Part shown: positions 26,588 to 36,250 of the stretch, piece after piece
How positions within the stretch are numbered: position 1 is the first letter of the stretch
Layout of the letters: every line of letters begins with the position of its first letter
Source: Penelope pileata
Taxonomy: Eukaryota; Chordata; Aves; Galliformes; Cracidae
Assembly (NCBI GenBank): GCA_013396635.1
Contig: WBMW01000427.1
Coordinates: 1-64,000 of the forward strand
DNA length: 64,000 nt
Direction: 5' to 3'
Program-made: the position numbers and the translations under genes
Notes under the pieces: model-generated
Told to the model about the DNA's origin: nothing
Databases searched by the model: none
What the model saw: only the letters and a program-made list of their open reading frames with translations

Positions 26588-27153
26588 TGAGGGATGGTCT
26601 GAAAGTAATACCTCCTATTTTTTATGTTGGTTCACAGCATCAGAGGCAGATGCTGGGGGTATAGCAGTAGAGGACGAACCTTCCACCCATATTCCCTTAT
26701 GTTTTGTTGCCATGTGACAGATGACAGCAGAGAGGCAATCTGACAAAATGGTATCTGACAAGCAAGTGCAGATGAAGCAAAGGGATAGAATTGAATTACT
26801 CTGTGTGGAATAAATAGCACCCATTGACATTCATCAATGTTTGCTGAATGTTTATGGAGACCGAACAGTGGATGTGAGCACAGCGAGGCAGTGGCTGGTG
26901 CATTTCAGCAATGATGCCATCACAGCAGCTGTGAAACTTTGGGTCACATCCACTGATGCACATTTTTATGAGTGTGGCATGCAGGCTCTTATTCACTGGT
27001 GGAGAAAATGCATAGCTAATGGTAGTGACTATGTTGAAAAGAAGTGCCTTGTATCCAAGAATTATCTCTATCAAATACAGTTGTTATGCTTTTTGCATCT
27101 GTTGTAGTTTCCATGGAAATAAATAGGAGGCATTACTTCTGGAGCAACCTGTG
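26588..27153 (+). mobile_element. Galluhop-type mariner transposon, internally deleted, 566 bp, TA target duplication
   Basis: TA at 26586-26587 and 27154-27155 flank the element. The left TIR (GAAAGTAATACCTCCTATTT) and the reverse of the right TIR (AGAAGTAATGCCTCCTATTT) align from TA to TA. The plus-strand frame 26841-27107 reads a mariner HTH piece (LNVYGDRTVDVSTARQWLVH), then goes directly to the transposase C-terminus (FYECGMQALIHWWRKCIAN, DYVEKK). The catalytic core is deleted, so this is a non-autonomous copy of the same class as 17770-18334. It lies in the terminal repeat of a CR1 copy and is younger than it. Confidence 0.9.
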
Positions 27154-27155
27154 TA

Positions 27156-28656
27156 GTTTAATGTAGCATTTAAGTACTGGCAGTAAAGTCACATAACTTC
27201 ATTAGGTGACTAATGGCATTGTGTTTCACTGTATTTGTGTCTCAAATGTAACAGTGCAAGAATTCACCCTTGCTGCAAGGATTTCCCTGCCCGCATCCTT
27301 TAAGAACCAGTTGGTGAAAGGATTGAAAGCACTGCCTTCATTGGCTGCTCTAAGCAGTGAGCAGGATGGGTACGGTTATCTGATCACGTGTTCTGGCTCA
27401 AGAGAGAGCTTCTTCCATTCATCTCTTCTGTAACCTTTCTTCTGAATTTTCAAACTGTCATTTGGAAAGAAATCTGGCTTCATCCACAACTTTCAGAAAT
27501 AACCAAATTTTGAAGTTCCTGTATTTACGTTTCTTTGACTACCCTTCTTATTCTTTATGACCTCTCCCTTTATCCACTTGTTACTTTTGTTTTAAAGAGA
27601 CGAGATTTAATTTTATTCACGGACAGACTGTCTTGTGGTCAGTGTTTTGCAGAATGGCCAGCTCAGCAGAACTTTTCTGGGGCCACTGTGTGCTCTCGTT
27701 GTACAAATTGTAAAAGTAGTTGTAAGGGGTTTCTTTTTCTGCCTTTCTACATCTAGTTCTGATTGATAGAGCTATAAACTACACACATGGCGTAATAGTG
27801 TCCCTAGGAACAGCTGTAAGTCACTATATCAGGCAACATAATGTAAGTACTGTTGGAGATAGAATACTTGGAAAAATGGACCAATAGATATTTTTTTCTT
27901 GAATAGTTTTAGCTGCAGTAATGACACTCAGCGATAGGCATTCTTCAAAACCCGATAAAACTTAACTATGCAGTACAATCACTGAGTAACGCTTCATTTC
28001 TGGTTTATTCACGTGGGAAAGGAAATTGGCCACCTCAACTTTAACAAGCCTTGAATGAGAATGTAGTAATAACACAGTAAAAGCATTAATAGATGAATAC
28101 TAGCAATATGGGCTACTAAAATTATTTCTGCATTGATCTTTTTGTCTTATATTCATGCTTGGTTTATTTAACTCTGTTCTCAGTTATTTATACAAAGATT
28201 ATTTTCACTGAATAAAATTTCTTGATGCCTTTTTCGTTTTAACAGAATTTAAGTAATAATTAGCAGAATCTTTCATTACTTTAGAAAGATTGCCAACAGG
28301 GTTTAAGTTTCTTCTGAGCCTTTTGAGAGCTGAAGTTTTTGAGAAAACTTGCAACACTTTTGTTGTCTCTTTACTTCATATTACTTGTTTGAATGAACAA
28401 GTGTATCAGGTGAGTATGAAAACCCTAGAAGAAAGATTACTGTCCTCTTTTGAATCTTTTTAATTCTACGGCACTACTTAGAGGGTGGGTTTTTTGTTTT
28501 TATTTTTATTTTTATTTTTTTTTCCAAAATGTTCAAGGTATCCTCAAAAGATGGTAGAGAGCTGCCTTCTCTCTTTATATGAAGTTTTCAGATTTACTTG
28601 TCATAGCGTGTTGCACCACCAGACGTCAAAAATGATCTATTGCTCTAGCTCTTGAA
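27156..28656. other. Intergenic, AT-rich
   Basis: Only the T-rich tract at 28490 stands out. Confidence 0.6.
28490..28524. repeat. (TTTTTA)n-like T-rich tract
   Basis: T runs separated by single A, roughly every six bases. Confidence 0.9.
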
Positions 28657-29026
28657 CATAGAATCATAAAATCATTGAGGCTGGAAGAGATCTCTAGGAT
28701 CACATGGTGCAACCATCAACCCGTTACCTCCATGCCCATAACCTATGTCCCTCAGTGCCACATCTGCACATTTCTTGAAAACCTCCAGGGATGGTGACTC
28801 TACCACCTCCCTGGACAACCTGTTTCAAAGCATTACCACTCTTTCTGAGAAGAATTTTTTCCTCATATCCAACCTGAACCTTCCCTGATGCAACTTAAGG
28901 CCACTACCTCTCGTCCTATCACTGTTTTCTGGGAGAAGAGGCTGTCCCCCACCTCGCTTCCACCTCCTTTCAGGCAGCTGTAGAGAGTGATAAGGTCTCC
29001 CCTGAGCATCCTCTTCTCCAGACTAA
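28657..29026 (-). mobile_element. CR1 LINE, 5'-truncated 3' end fragment
   Basis: CATAGAATCATAAAATCATTG at the 3' end, then CCATGCCCATAACC, GTCCCTCAGTGCCACATCTG and CCTCCAGGGATGGTGACTC, ending in the ORF2 C-terminal codons (CCTGAGCATCCTCTTCTCCAG). The CCATGCCC...TCCCTCAGTGCCACATCT block is shared with the copy at 41750, which suggests the same subfamily. Confidence 0.9.
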
Positions 29027-29703
29027 TGATGATACTTGGGTAATTTTTATCTTATCACAGAGAACAAAATGTCAGTCTGTAGGGATCATCAAACATGAAG
29101 ACAATAGCTTCTATAGGTACCTAATATAAAGCATGTTAAAGTTTTATATGGTATATTGCTGCTGTGTCACCATGCCAACCAGAAATTAGCTTTGCTATTT
29201 CTTCAGCTGAATACCCCTTTCGTACCAGACTCAGAGACTGCAGCATAAAAGCTCACCTGCAATTTTTCAGATTCACTTTAAAGGTAAATTTAATGTAGAA
29301 GTGAAATATAGACCTTGGAAAATGCTTCTTTTGAGAGAAACAGAAACCTAGATATTCATTACAGAAACTGAGGGGACTGCAGCAACATCCTATCCTGTAA
29401 TAAATTATACAACCAGATTGCGTTGCTGGCTATTCAGGTATCCCATACCATTGTATTATTTACAGTTCCCCAAAATTCTGCCACGTATATAAATGATCAC
29501 ACTCCTTGCTCCTTATCAGAACAGTTTTTTTCTTAATATACACATTTAAAAAAGATTTGAGGCATATTTCCTGTAAATAAAATCACCATTTTTGTTTAAG
29601 GGCTTGCGAATTTTGTTGAGATACTCTTTCCTTACTGACCTGCCTAGTGTCTGAAGTGAGAACTTGAATTTGGTAGCAGAAAGGGGTTTAAATCTAAATT
29701 TAA

Positions 29704-29750
29704 CTAGGTAATCTTTAAGGCCTCTTCCAACACAAGCAATTCTATGATTC
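29704..29750 (+). mobile_element. CR1 3' tip, about 47 bases, plus strand
   Basis: AATCTTTAAGGCCTCTTCCA followed by CAATTCTATGATTC is the last part of CR1 in sense orientation. A very short copy, or the remnant of one. Confidence 0.75.
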
Positions 29751-30966
29751 AAGCTAAACTAGTTCTTCTGTTCCAGCAGAATTTGTTCAGCCATTTGGAC
29801 AACATCCATTGAAAAGCACTAACTTTGGAAATTTTAAACGTGCATGGATGTCAGTCATGAACCTGTGGAGGGGGTCTTCGTGTCACAACATTGTACCTGA
29901 AAGCGGTAAAATCTGCTCTGCGACTATTCTGCTCTGGTTCAATAAGCTGCTTTTATGGCATTCGTTTCCCTGACTTGCCTTTACCAAAATGTATTTGAGG
30001 GTAAAATTGCATTTACTGGTCAAATATGCCTGTACTGCTGAACAGTACATCATCCTCAGCCTCATCACAGCTTTGCCCGCTCTCCTGCAGCCATTTGGAA
30101 CAGCCAGGGCATTTCCCTGAATATGGGGAGCTGAATCTGACCTGCCTGGCAGCACGTGTACTGATGAAACATGTACTGATGAAGGAAATAATGCTATTCT
30201 CCTCCTTCAGCCTGCTCGTGTGTATTTACGCTACTTTATATAAAATTTATGACAAAAATATCTTTATTTTGTTTCCCTAAAGACAGGCTAATTTGTATTA
30301 GTTTTGGCATATCCTATAGATCTTGGAATCAATACTGTTGTTTTAAAATCTGGTTTAGGAAAATAGTAACTGGTTCTCCCTGAGAAATCAGTGCCATCTA
30401 GGGGCTGAGATCTGGAAGGAGAATCTGTAAAAAATGCTAATTACAGCCTGGGGATAATAGGAACTAGGGACAGGAAAAACGGAAATAATGGGGATATCTC
30501 ATTGATGAAATTAGTGGGAAGCACAGTATGAAGATACATAAATCCTTGATCAGAGACAGCTTGGCCTTCCCCTGGCTTGGGGAGCAAGAGGGAGGAAAGG
30601 TGACCTACATCTACTGTCCTTGTGTTTGCTTTGTGAAATGAGCTCTGTAGGAAGTGGACTCCTGAAAACCAGTCCACTCATGGGGCAAGTGTACTGGGAA
30701 TGGAAATGTGCAGGAGGAGATGGCTGCTCAACCACATCCAGACATTACACCTCTTGGTATTCAAAAGTGCTATATGTTTAATGAGCATGCCTATAAAGAA
30801 ACACAAAAACATTGAGCAGCTTTGGGATTATACTTTTAGAAAATTATGATCTAAACTCCGTGGTTTTTCTCTATATTTGTTATTGCTTTCTTAAAGCCAT
30901 TTTAATATCCTACTTCTATTATGCTTATGAGAAACAATTGAGGAAAAGAGAATTTACATAGAAAAT

Positions 30967-30994
30967 ATGTGCTCTGTGTCATGTGCTCTGTGTC
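30967..30994. repeat. Perfect 14-base tandem duplication
   Basis: ATGTGCTCTGTGTC twice in a row. Confidence 0.9.
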
Positions 30995-31190
30995 AGGAGT
31001 GACAGCAAGAACTCGAGTTCCCACTTGGTATATTTCTGAATAACTTGTCTTTGCACTCCCTCTGGTGGTGTAGATGTTCTGTGAGTAGATACAAGCTCTG
31101 CAAGTACTCAATACATTCCAAGAAGTTGATAGTTTGTTGATATAGAAGGAAACAGGGAAAAAGGAAAATCTATAACAAGTACGCAGAGGT

Positions 31191-31239
31191 TTTTTTTCTG
31201 TTGTTGTTTTTTATTTTATTTTTATTTTTATTTTTTTTA
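31191..31239. repeat. (TTTTTA)n-like T-rich tract
   Basis: T runs separated by single A or G, similar in style to the tract at 28490. Confidence 0.9.
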
Positions 31240-32074
31240 CATTTTACATTGCAAGAGATAGAAGTTCCTAGTTCTCTCTCACTTGAGAGACAAATGCCAA
31301 GTAATTGTCTTTGGTTATAAATATGCTTTATGTTAGAGAAATAGCAGAACTATACAACGTTCTCTATTGGCCACCATGGAACTACCTTAGAAGAGGGTGG
31401 AGAGATTGAGAGGGTTGGGGACTGCTCTGACTGGAATGGGTTTGTCTGCCACGAGCTGTTCTTACTACGCTTACTGCTAATACAGAGAGCACGGGGTCTT
31501 CCTTTCCTGGACCCAAACACTGAGACCCAAAGACAATGGGAAATAAGAGAAATTTGGTAATGTATGGCATTTCCCATATTTTTGCCTGTGGGCAACAGGA
31601 ATTGAATACGGGAAAGATAAAGAGATAAGACACTGAGTACAAGGAAAGACATACTGTAAAATTCTTTTCTGTGTCTTTCTTTAAATAAATCCCTTTAAAT
31701 TGATCTAGTGTAAAAGTACGTTTTATTTTGTTTTTAAATCTTAAATAGATTATATAGTTCAGAAACAATTACAGTTTTAACGTTCAAAACTAGATAACAA
31801 TGAACAGCAAATCTGACTGTCCTTATAACTGACTGTATCAATCGAGCATTTCAGAGATGCACTAAATATGTAGCTGCAGACCAGGTTTTGCAGAAACACG
31901 CTAAAAAACTGATTAAGTGTCAGTAAAGTTTCTAGTGTGAGTAGAAGTCGCAACTGGTGATGAGACAAATGTAACTGTGTAACAGCTTGATCAAAATTTT
32001 CACGTGATGGATGCCAGGAGAAATGTTCTAATCTATGCCACTCCCTAAGGTGATTGTTTAGTCAAGCACCCCTG

Positions 32075-32101
32075 CCCCCCCCCCCAAAAAAAAAAAAAAA
32101 A
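32075..32101. repeat. C11-A16 compound homopolymer
   Basis: Eleven C followed directly by sixteen A. Prone to slippage and to sequencing error. Confidence 0.9.
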
Positions 32102-33827
32102 TACCCCACAGACATATTTCACTCCCATTCTTCAATTTTCAAGGAAGGATCAGCAAGCAAGGACAGCAATCTTGAAAAATTTCTTTTCATTGAATAGTTC
32201 TGTTTAGCTTCAAAACAGTATGCAGAATTTCCACAAGTAATGTTGTGGACACAACAGGAGAGGAGTGTGTTTACAGATCAGAAGCCTCAATGAAGTCAGG
32301 TGTTGTTACTCGGTCCATGCAGAGTAACATGCCAGAAAGTGCATCAGGCAGAGGATCATGCTGAGACACACAGACCTTCCTGCACAGCAAGGGATTGACC
32401 AAAGAGAAAGATCATTACAATTTACAAGCCTAGCAGAAACAACAGGCAGCTGGTGGGAAAAGCTAATTACCTTCCTTTTCAGGCAGCAAGATGAAGTGAG
32501 GAACATCAGTTCCTGCAGCATGCTTTTGTACATTCTCAACACTTTTTGGACTTGCTCTTTCAAAGGACAGCTTCTGTGTCTGATGGAAGTCAATCACATA
32601 CTCCCCACTGGCTTCAGTGAAGAAGAATTAGACACAATTGTTCCCAAAGTGACCCTTCCATTTCCACGTCAGCTGGAACGGGTGTTGAATTTATCACTGG
32701 CTGCCTCACAGAACAGTAGTGATTCATAAGAGGAAATGATTTAACCATCAAAACAGTTACACAGCATTATAACGTGTTGCAGTTTGTAAAACTGCTGCAA
32801 TCTGCAAGTAAAATTTATATTTGGGGTCTTTTTGGAAGGATGTGACAAAACAAACTTTCCACATGTCTATTAGGGTGCAGCAGAGGGAAGGGACCTGCTA
32901 CAAGGAGGAATCTGCAAATCTGAGCATGAGCTACACAAATCCTTATGTACCTCCTGAGACCCATCCTCCCTTCCGGTGTAAGTGGAAATGCAGTCCTTTA
33001 GCTTCATTTCCCTACCTCTCTGTACTCAGTGGAGGGGAAAGCATAAAAAGTTATGTTACTCTTCTACAGAAAAGAACAAGGAAGACCACTAAGATGAGAA
33101 ATGCTAGGAGACTACAAGTATTTTCACAGTATTTCGTATTTATATTCTGTTTTCCTTGGAGGGCTAACAGAGGACAAAAGAGTAAAAAGCCTCCGCATGC
33201 ACAGTGTAGACATGTGAAAGCTAGTGAAACTTCCATCAATCCTCTGCCCCCTCCTTCCTACTGTTAGAAGTAACCTAAGAGCTCCTCATGCTATTTATCA
33301 TTTGTAGAGAAGTCAGAATCTTCCCCACATTGCAGCAGGTCTCTTTCAAACTCTTAGAGTCCAACTTTTATAAAAAATACCTTCTGATTCTATATTCTAG
33401 GATTAAGAATTTTTTTTTTTTTGTGTGTGTGTGCAAGGAGGTTGCCCATAAATATATGATGAATAATAAATTAAACAAAAATTCTGGAGCAAACAAGGTG
33501 AAAATTTTACAGGCTACAACCACAAACTACACTTTGTCTATTTTTCACAGTAATTGGTTGTAAGCTCACATCTAGGTGCTTTGTTCACCAGCGAGGGCTT
33601 CCTCATTCTTAATGCCAGGCCAAAGTCATTCTTGCCTGTTCTCATGGATTTGGGCTACCTCCTCTCAGTTTCCTGTGAAACAAAACAAGCTCAATGCCTT
33701 GGTTTACTCCCTACACAATGCTTTGGAGCTGTGCCTTTTTCAATACTGTTAAGTTAGTGAGAGAGTTTTGGTAAGCAGGATATGAGGAGGCTGAGGAATC
33801 ATTAAGCAAGACACTCTACAACACACC

Positions 33828-33833
33828 TTTATT
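33828..33833 (-). terminator. Candidate poly-A signal AATAAA for NPBWR1
   Basis: The plus strand reads TTTATT, so the minus strand carries canonical AATAAA about 350 bases beyond the receptor stop codon (TAG at 34186-34184). This is a normal 3' UTR length. AATAAA is common by chance in AT-rich DNA, so it remains a candidate. Confidence 0.4.
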
Positions 33834-34183
33834 TGGCTTTACAAATCTCCAGTGACGGAGACAGTCACATGGCTTAAGCTCACAAAGCAATACCTTTTAA
33901 AATGGAAAAGGGATCTGCTGAGCTACCACTTTAGGACAGAAAGCATCTTGGAGAGAAGGAAAAAGAAACACTGGGGAAAGAGATGGAGAGCAATGCTGAG
34001 GAAATGGGTGCTGGAAAGTTGAGAATGACCCATCTGTCCCCTGTTTGTGCTTTGGGTAGTGAGATGACCTGAAGCACTGAGGACCATCACAGGGAGGCTG
34101 GAGCAAAAATACTCTCTGGGCTCGAGTTGCTCAGGAAGAGCAGATGAAAGTGAGAGAGACACAAGAGGGAGCAGAGTGCTTGT

Positions 34184-35179
34184 CTATGAGGTGGTTCTGC
34201 AGTCTATCAGTTTGCGAAAGCTCCTCCGGAAACTGTCATCCAGAAAGGCGTATAGGAAAGGGTTGAAGCAGCTGTTGGCATAACTCAAGCTAGTGATGAA
34301 ATAGGAAATCCCAAAAATCAGAGGAGTTTGTGGGATGTCTGTGGTGAGGGCCACCACTGTGCTAAGGTGATAGGGTGTCCAGCAGAAGAGACACACAGCC
34401 AGGATGACAACCACCATCAGTGTCACTTTTTTTTTTGCTTTATCCAGGGCTTTGGCGTTGCTGTGAAGATGCACACGTCTCAATCTGCACAACATGATGG
34501 TATAGAGGATACAGATGGTGGACACTGGGATAGCAAAGCCTAAGATAAGAGTGTAGATCCGGCTGCCTTTCCACCACATGCTCTCAGGATGGGGGAACAC
34601 GAAGACACACTGGGAGTGCCCCTGCTCCTTGTGTATCTTAGCAAACACAGTGAAGGGCAGGATGATGACTGTGACGAAGGACCAGATGCAGAGGCTCACA
34701 ATCTTGGCAGCTCGGTAGGTGCGGTAAGACATCTTCCTGGACTTGGTGGTTGCCACAACAACAAGGTAGCGGTCAATGCTCATGACAGTGAGGAAGTAGA
34801 TGCTGGAGAAAATGTTGTACTGGTCTATGGAGATGATGAGCTTGCACATGAACTCTCCAAAGGGCCACTGCAGGAGCAGGTAGTCAGCAATGTTGATGGG
34901 TAGCACCAAGGTAAAGAGCTCATCAGCAATGGCTAAGTTGAGGATGAAGATGTTGGTGACTGTCTTCATCTTTGGGGCTTTGAGGATTACATAGATGACG
35001 GCAGTGTTGCCTGTCAGCCCCACAGCACAGATGATGGAGTAGACGACTGGCACCGTGATATAGAAGCTGGGGCTTGGTGGGGGAGCAGACATATTGAGCC
35101 CCCCATCCCCACTCCTTGCATATTCTGTGGGCCCAGCTGCACATGAGGAAGTGGGCTCAGGGAGAGAGGTGTTTTCCAT
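34184..35179 (-). CDS. NPBWR1: Neuropeptides B/W receptor 1 (class A GPCR), complete, 331 aa
   Basis: Plasma-membrane receptor for neuropeptides B and W. The family couples to Gi/o and is related to somatostatin and opioid receptors; it acts in feeding, pain and neuroendocrine control. Seven hydrophobic segments are visible. Landmarks, numbered from the chosen Met: N-glycosylation sites N3 and N29; GN of TM1 (N58); LAIAD of TM2 (D86); C112 and C191 for the extracellular disulphide; D119 at the 3.32 pocket position; DRY at 136-138; W166 in TM4; P218 in TM5; CWTP at 266-269; NPFLY at 306-310; tail Cys327, a possible palmitoylation site. The start at 35179 was chosen because the next residues (MENTSLPEP) resemble the human NPBWR1 N-terminus, the length is close to the human protein (about 328 aa), and the ATG has a strong Kozak context (GCC before, G after). 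The open frame runs 86 codons further upstream to a Met at 35437, but that part looks unlike a receptor. The EQG..QCVFVFP stretch of ECL2 favours NPBWR1 over NPBWR2. Single coding exon; no damage seen. Confidence 0.95.
   Translation of the reverse strand: MENTSLPEPTSSCAAGPTEYARSGDGGLNMSAPPPSPSFYITVPVVYSIICAVGLTGNTAVIYVILKAPKMKTVTNIFILNLAIADELFTLVLPINIADYLLLQWPFGEFMCKLIISIDQYNIFSSIYFLTVMSIDRYLVVVATTKSRKMSYRTYRAAKIVSLCIWSFVTVIILPFTVFAKIHKEQGHSQCVFVFPHPESMWWKGSRIYTLILGFAIPVSTICILYTIMLCRLRRVHLHSNAKALDKAKKKVTLMVVVILAVCLFCWTPYHLSTVVALTTDIPQTPLIFGISYFITSLSYANSCFNPFLYAFLDDSFRRSFRKLIDCRTTS
34427..34436 (-). repeat. A10 homopolymer inside the NPBWR1 coding sequence
   Basis: On the coding strand the run is GC followed by ten A and then GTG, encoding Ala-Lys-Lys-Lys-Val at residues 248-252, at the third intracellular loop/TM6 border. 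The frame is intact here. Confidence 0.95.
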
Positions 35180-35519
35180 GGCCACAGCAAAGGGTGTGGT
35201 GGCGAGGAGAACTTGGAGGTTTGGGGTGTGGGGGGGAAGAAGGCAAGAAACTCTGTTATTTTCAAGTTTGCTTCCTCCAAAGCATCCAACAACTGGTGTC
35301 TTCCCTTCCACTCCCACGTGCCTGGGGATCTGCCAGGAGCAAGGAGACATCACAGAGGGCTCAGCTGCTGGTAGAAGGTCCCGCTGTCTCCTCAGGGCAG
35401 GGACAGTCCCCACTGGCTGCCCTTGCCCTCCGCCCATTCTGATGGTTGGGGTGGGGAGGGGGCAGCATCGAGCTCCCTAAGATGACACCTCTCAAGGGCT
35501 CCTCAGCCCCTCTAAGTTC

Positions 35520-35538
35520 CACACACACACACACACAC
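35520..35538. repeat. (CA)n microsatellite in the NPBWR1 5' region
   Basis: About nine CA units, uninterrupted. It lies between the coding exon and the CpG island, inside the proposed 5' UTR intron. Likely length-polymorphic. Confidence 0.9.
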
Positions 35539-36005
35539 CCGCACTCAGGGCGGCTCTCCCCGGCCCGATCACTGAGACCTGAGCTCATGGAGGGGGTCCG
35601 GTGCCTTTAGGATGCTCGGGGCTGAGAGGTGGGAAACGGAGCCTCCCGGGGCTAGCAGGGACTGGGGAGGGTCGCTGAAGTTTGGTGTGGGAAGGGAGGG
35701 CATGTCCACAGGCTTGTCCCAGGCTCGAAAGTAAGCCACCCCACCCTCTCCCGACGGGGCTGAGCTCTTCGGAAGTGGAGGAAGAGCAAACCGACCTTTC
35801 CCCGGCGGCTGCGGGCAGGAGGCAGAGGCAGCCCCCAGGCGCGCCGATGCCGCTGCTTGGCTCGGGTCCTAAGCACAGCCAGGAATTAAATGCGTGTCCA
35901 TCTCGATCTAGGAACAATGGACAGGCAGCGGTAAGCGCAGAGACGAGCGTTCAAAACTCAGGAGCTGGAGCTTTCTCGGAGGAAAAAGGAGTTTAGGGCA
36001 ATTAC

Positions 36006-36205
36006 CTCAAGCCGCATCTCCTCCCGACGGCGGCGGATCACTGCACGGGAAAGGTGGGAGAAATCCGAGCTCCAGATGGCACCTGCTTGTCTTGCGGGGT
36101 CTGGGAGCACCGCACTCCTCGCCTGGTCCCCGCGGTGCCCGCGGCAGCGCGTCCCTCCCGGGCGGTGCTGCGCCCGCCGCCCCCTTCTCGCGGGGTGCGG
36201 GGCCG
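36006..36205 (-). other. NPBWR1: Predicted non-coding exon 1 of NPBWR1 (speculative)
   Basis: From the start implied by the TATA-like box, the minus strand runs about 200 bases to GAG|GTAATT at 36006/36005, a strong donor. A matching acceptor is a pyrimidine-rich run ending CCTCCAAG at 35212, which would begin exon 2 at 35211, 32 bases before the ATG at 35179. The intron would be about 794 bases. The coding exon does not depend on this. An unspliced 5' UTR is equally possible. Confidence 0.3.
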
Positions 36206-36235
36206 GAGTGGGGCAGGACGGCACCAAGGCGAGCT

Positions 36236-36241
36236 CTTATA
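36236..36241 (-). promoter_or_regulatory. TATA-like box (TATAAG) for NPBWR1
   Basis: Read on the minus strand, the island's outer edge contains GATATAAGAG, a good TATA match. It would place transcription start about 30 bases downstream, near 36205, inside the CpG-rich block and on the receptor's strand. Position and strand fit; usage is inferred. Confidence 0.45.
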
Positions 36242-36250
36242 TCTCCCTGC

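Larger units (their letters stand above)
29751..33827. other. Intergenic downstream of NPBWR1
   Basis: Contains the 14-base duplication at 30967, the T-rich tract at 31191 and the C11-A16 run at 32075. The longest open frames (32358-32729 and 32821-33267, plus strand) show no domain, signal peptide or family similarity I can name. Confidence 0.55.
35540..36250. promoter_or_regulatory. CpG-rich promoter island upstream of NPBWR1
   Basis: This is the only clearly GC- and CpG-dense stretch in an otherwise AT-rich window, with many CG dinucleotides and GC-box-like runs, densest at about 35740-35870 and 36010-36230. It lies directly upstream of the receptor on the minus strand, so it is most simply the gene's promoter and 5' UTR region. 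The many open frames here on both strands are explained by low stop-codon frequency in GC-rich DNA. The exact borders are my estimate by eye. Confidence 0.75.

Noticed and set aside
31350..31768. Overlapping minus-strand frames of 100 and 128 codons
   Set aside because: Two frames of the same DNA with low-complexity Ser/Phe/Leu content and no known family.
32358..33267. Two adjacent plus-strand frames of 123 and 148 codons
   Set aside because: Considered as exons of a lost gene. The translations show no domain, signal or conserved pattern, and splice sites are not convincing.
34328..35480. Open frames on the plus strand opposite NPBWR1 (34328-34543, 34589-34903, 35094-35480)
   Set aside because: They are antisense shadows of a conserved GPCR coding sequence and of GC-rich 5' DNA, with no recognisable domain.
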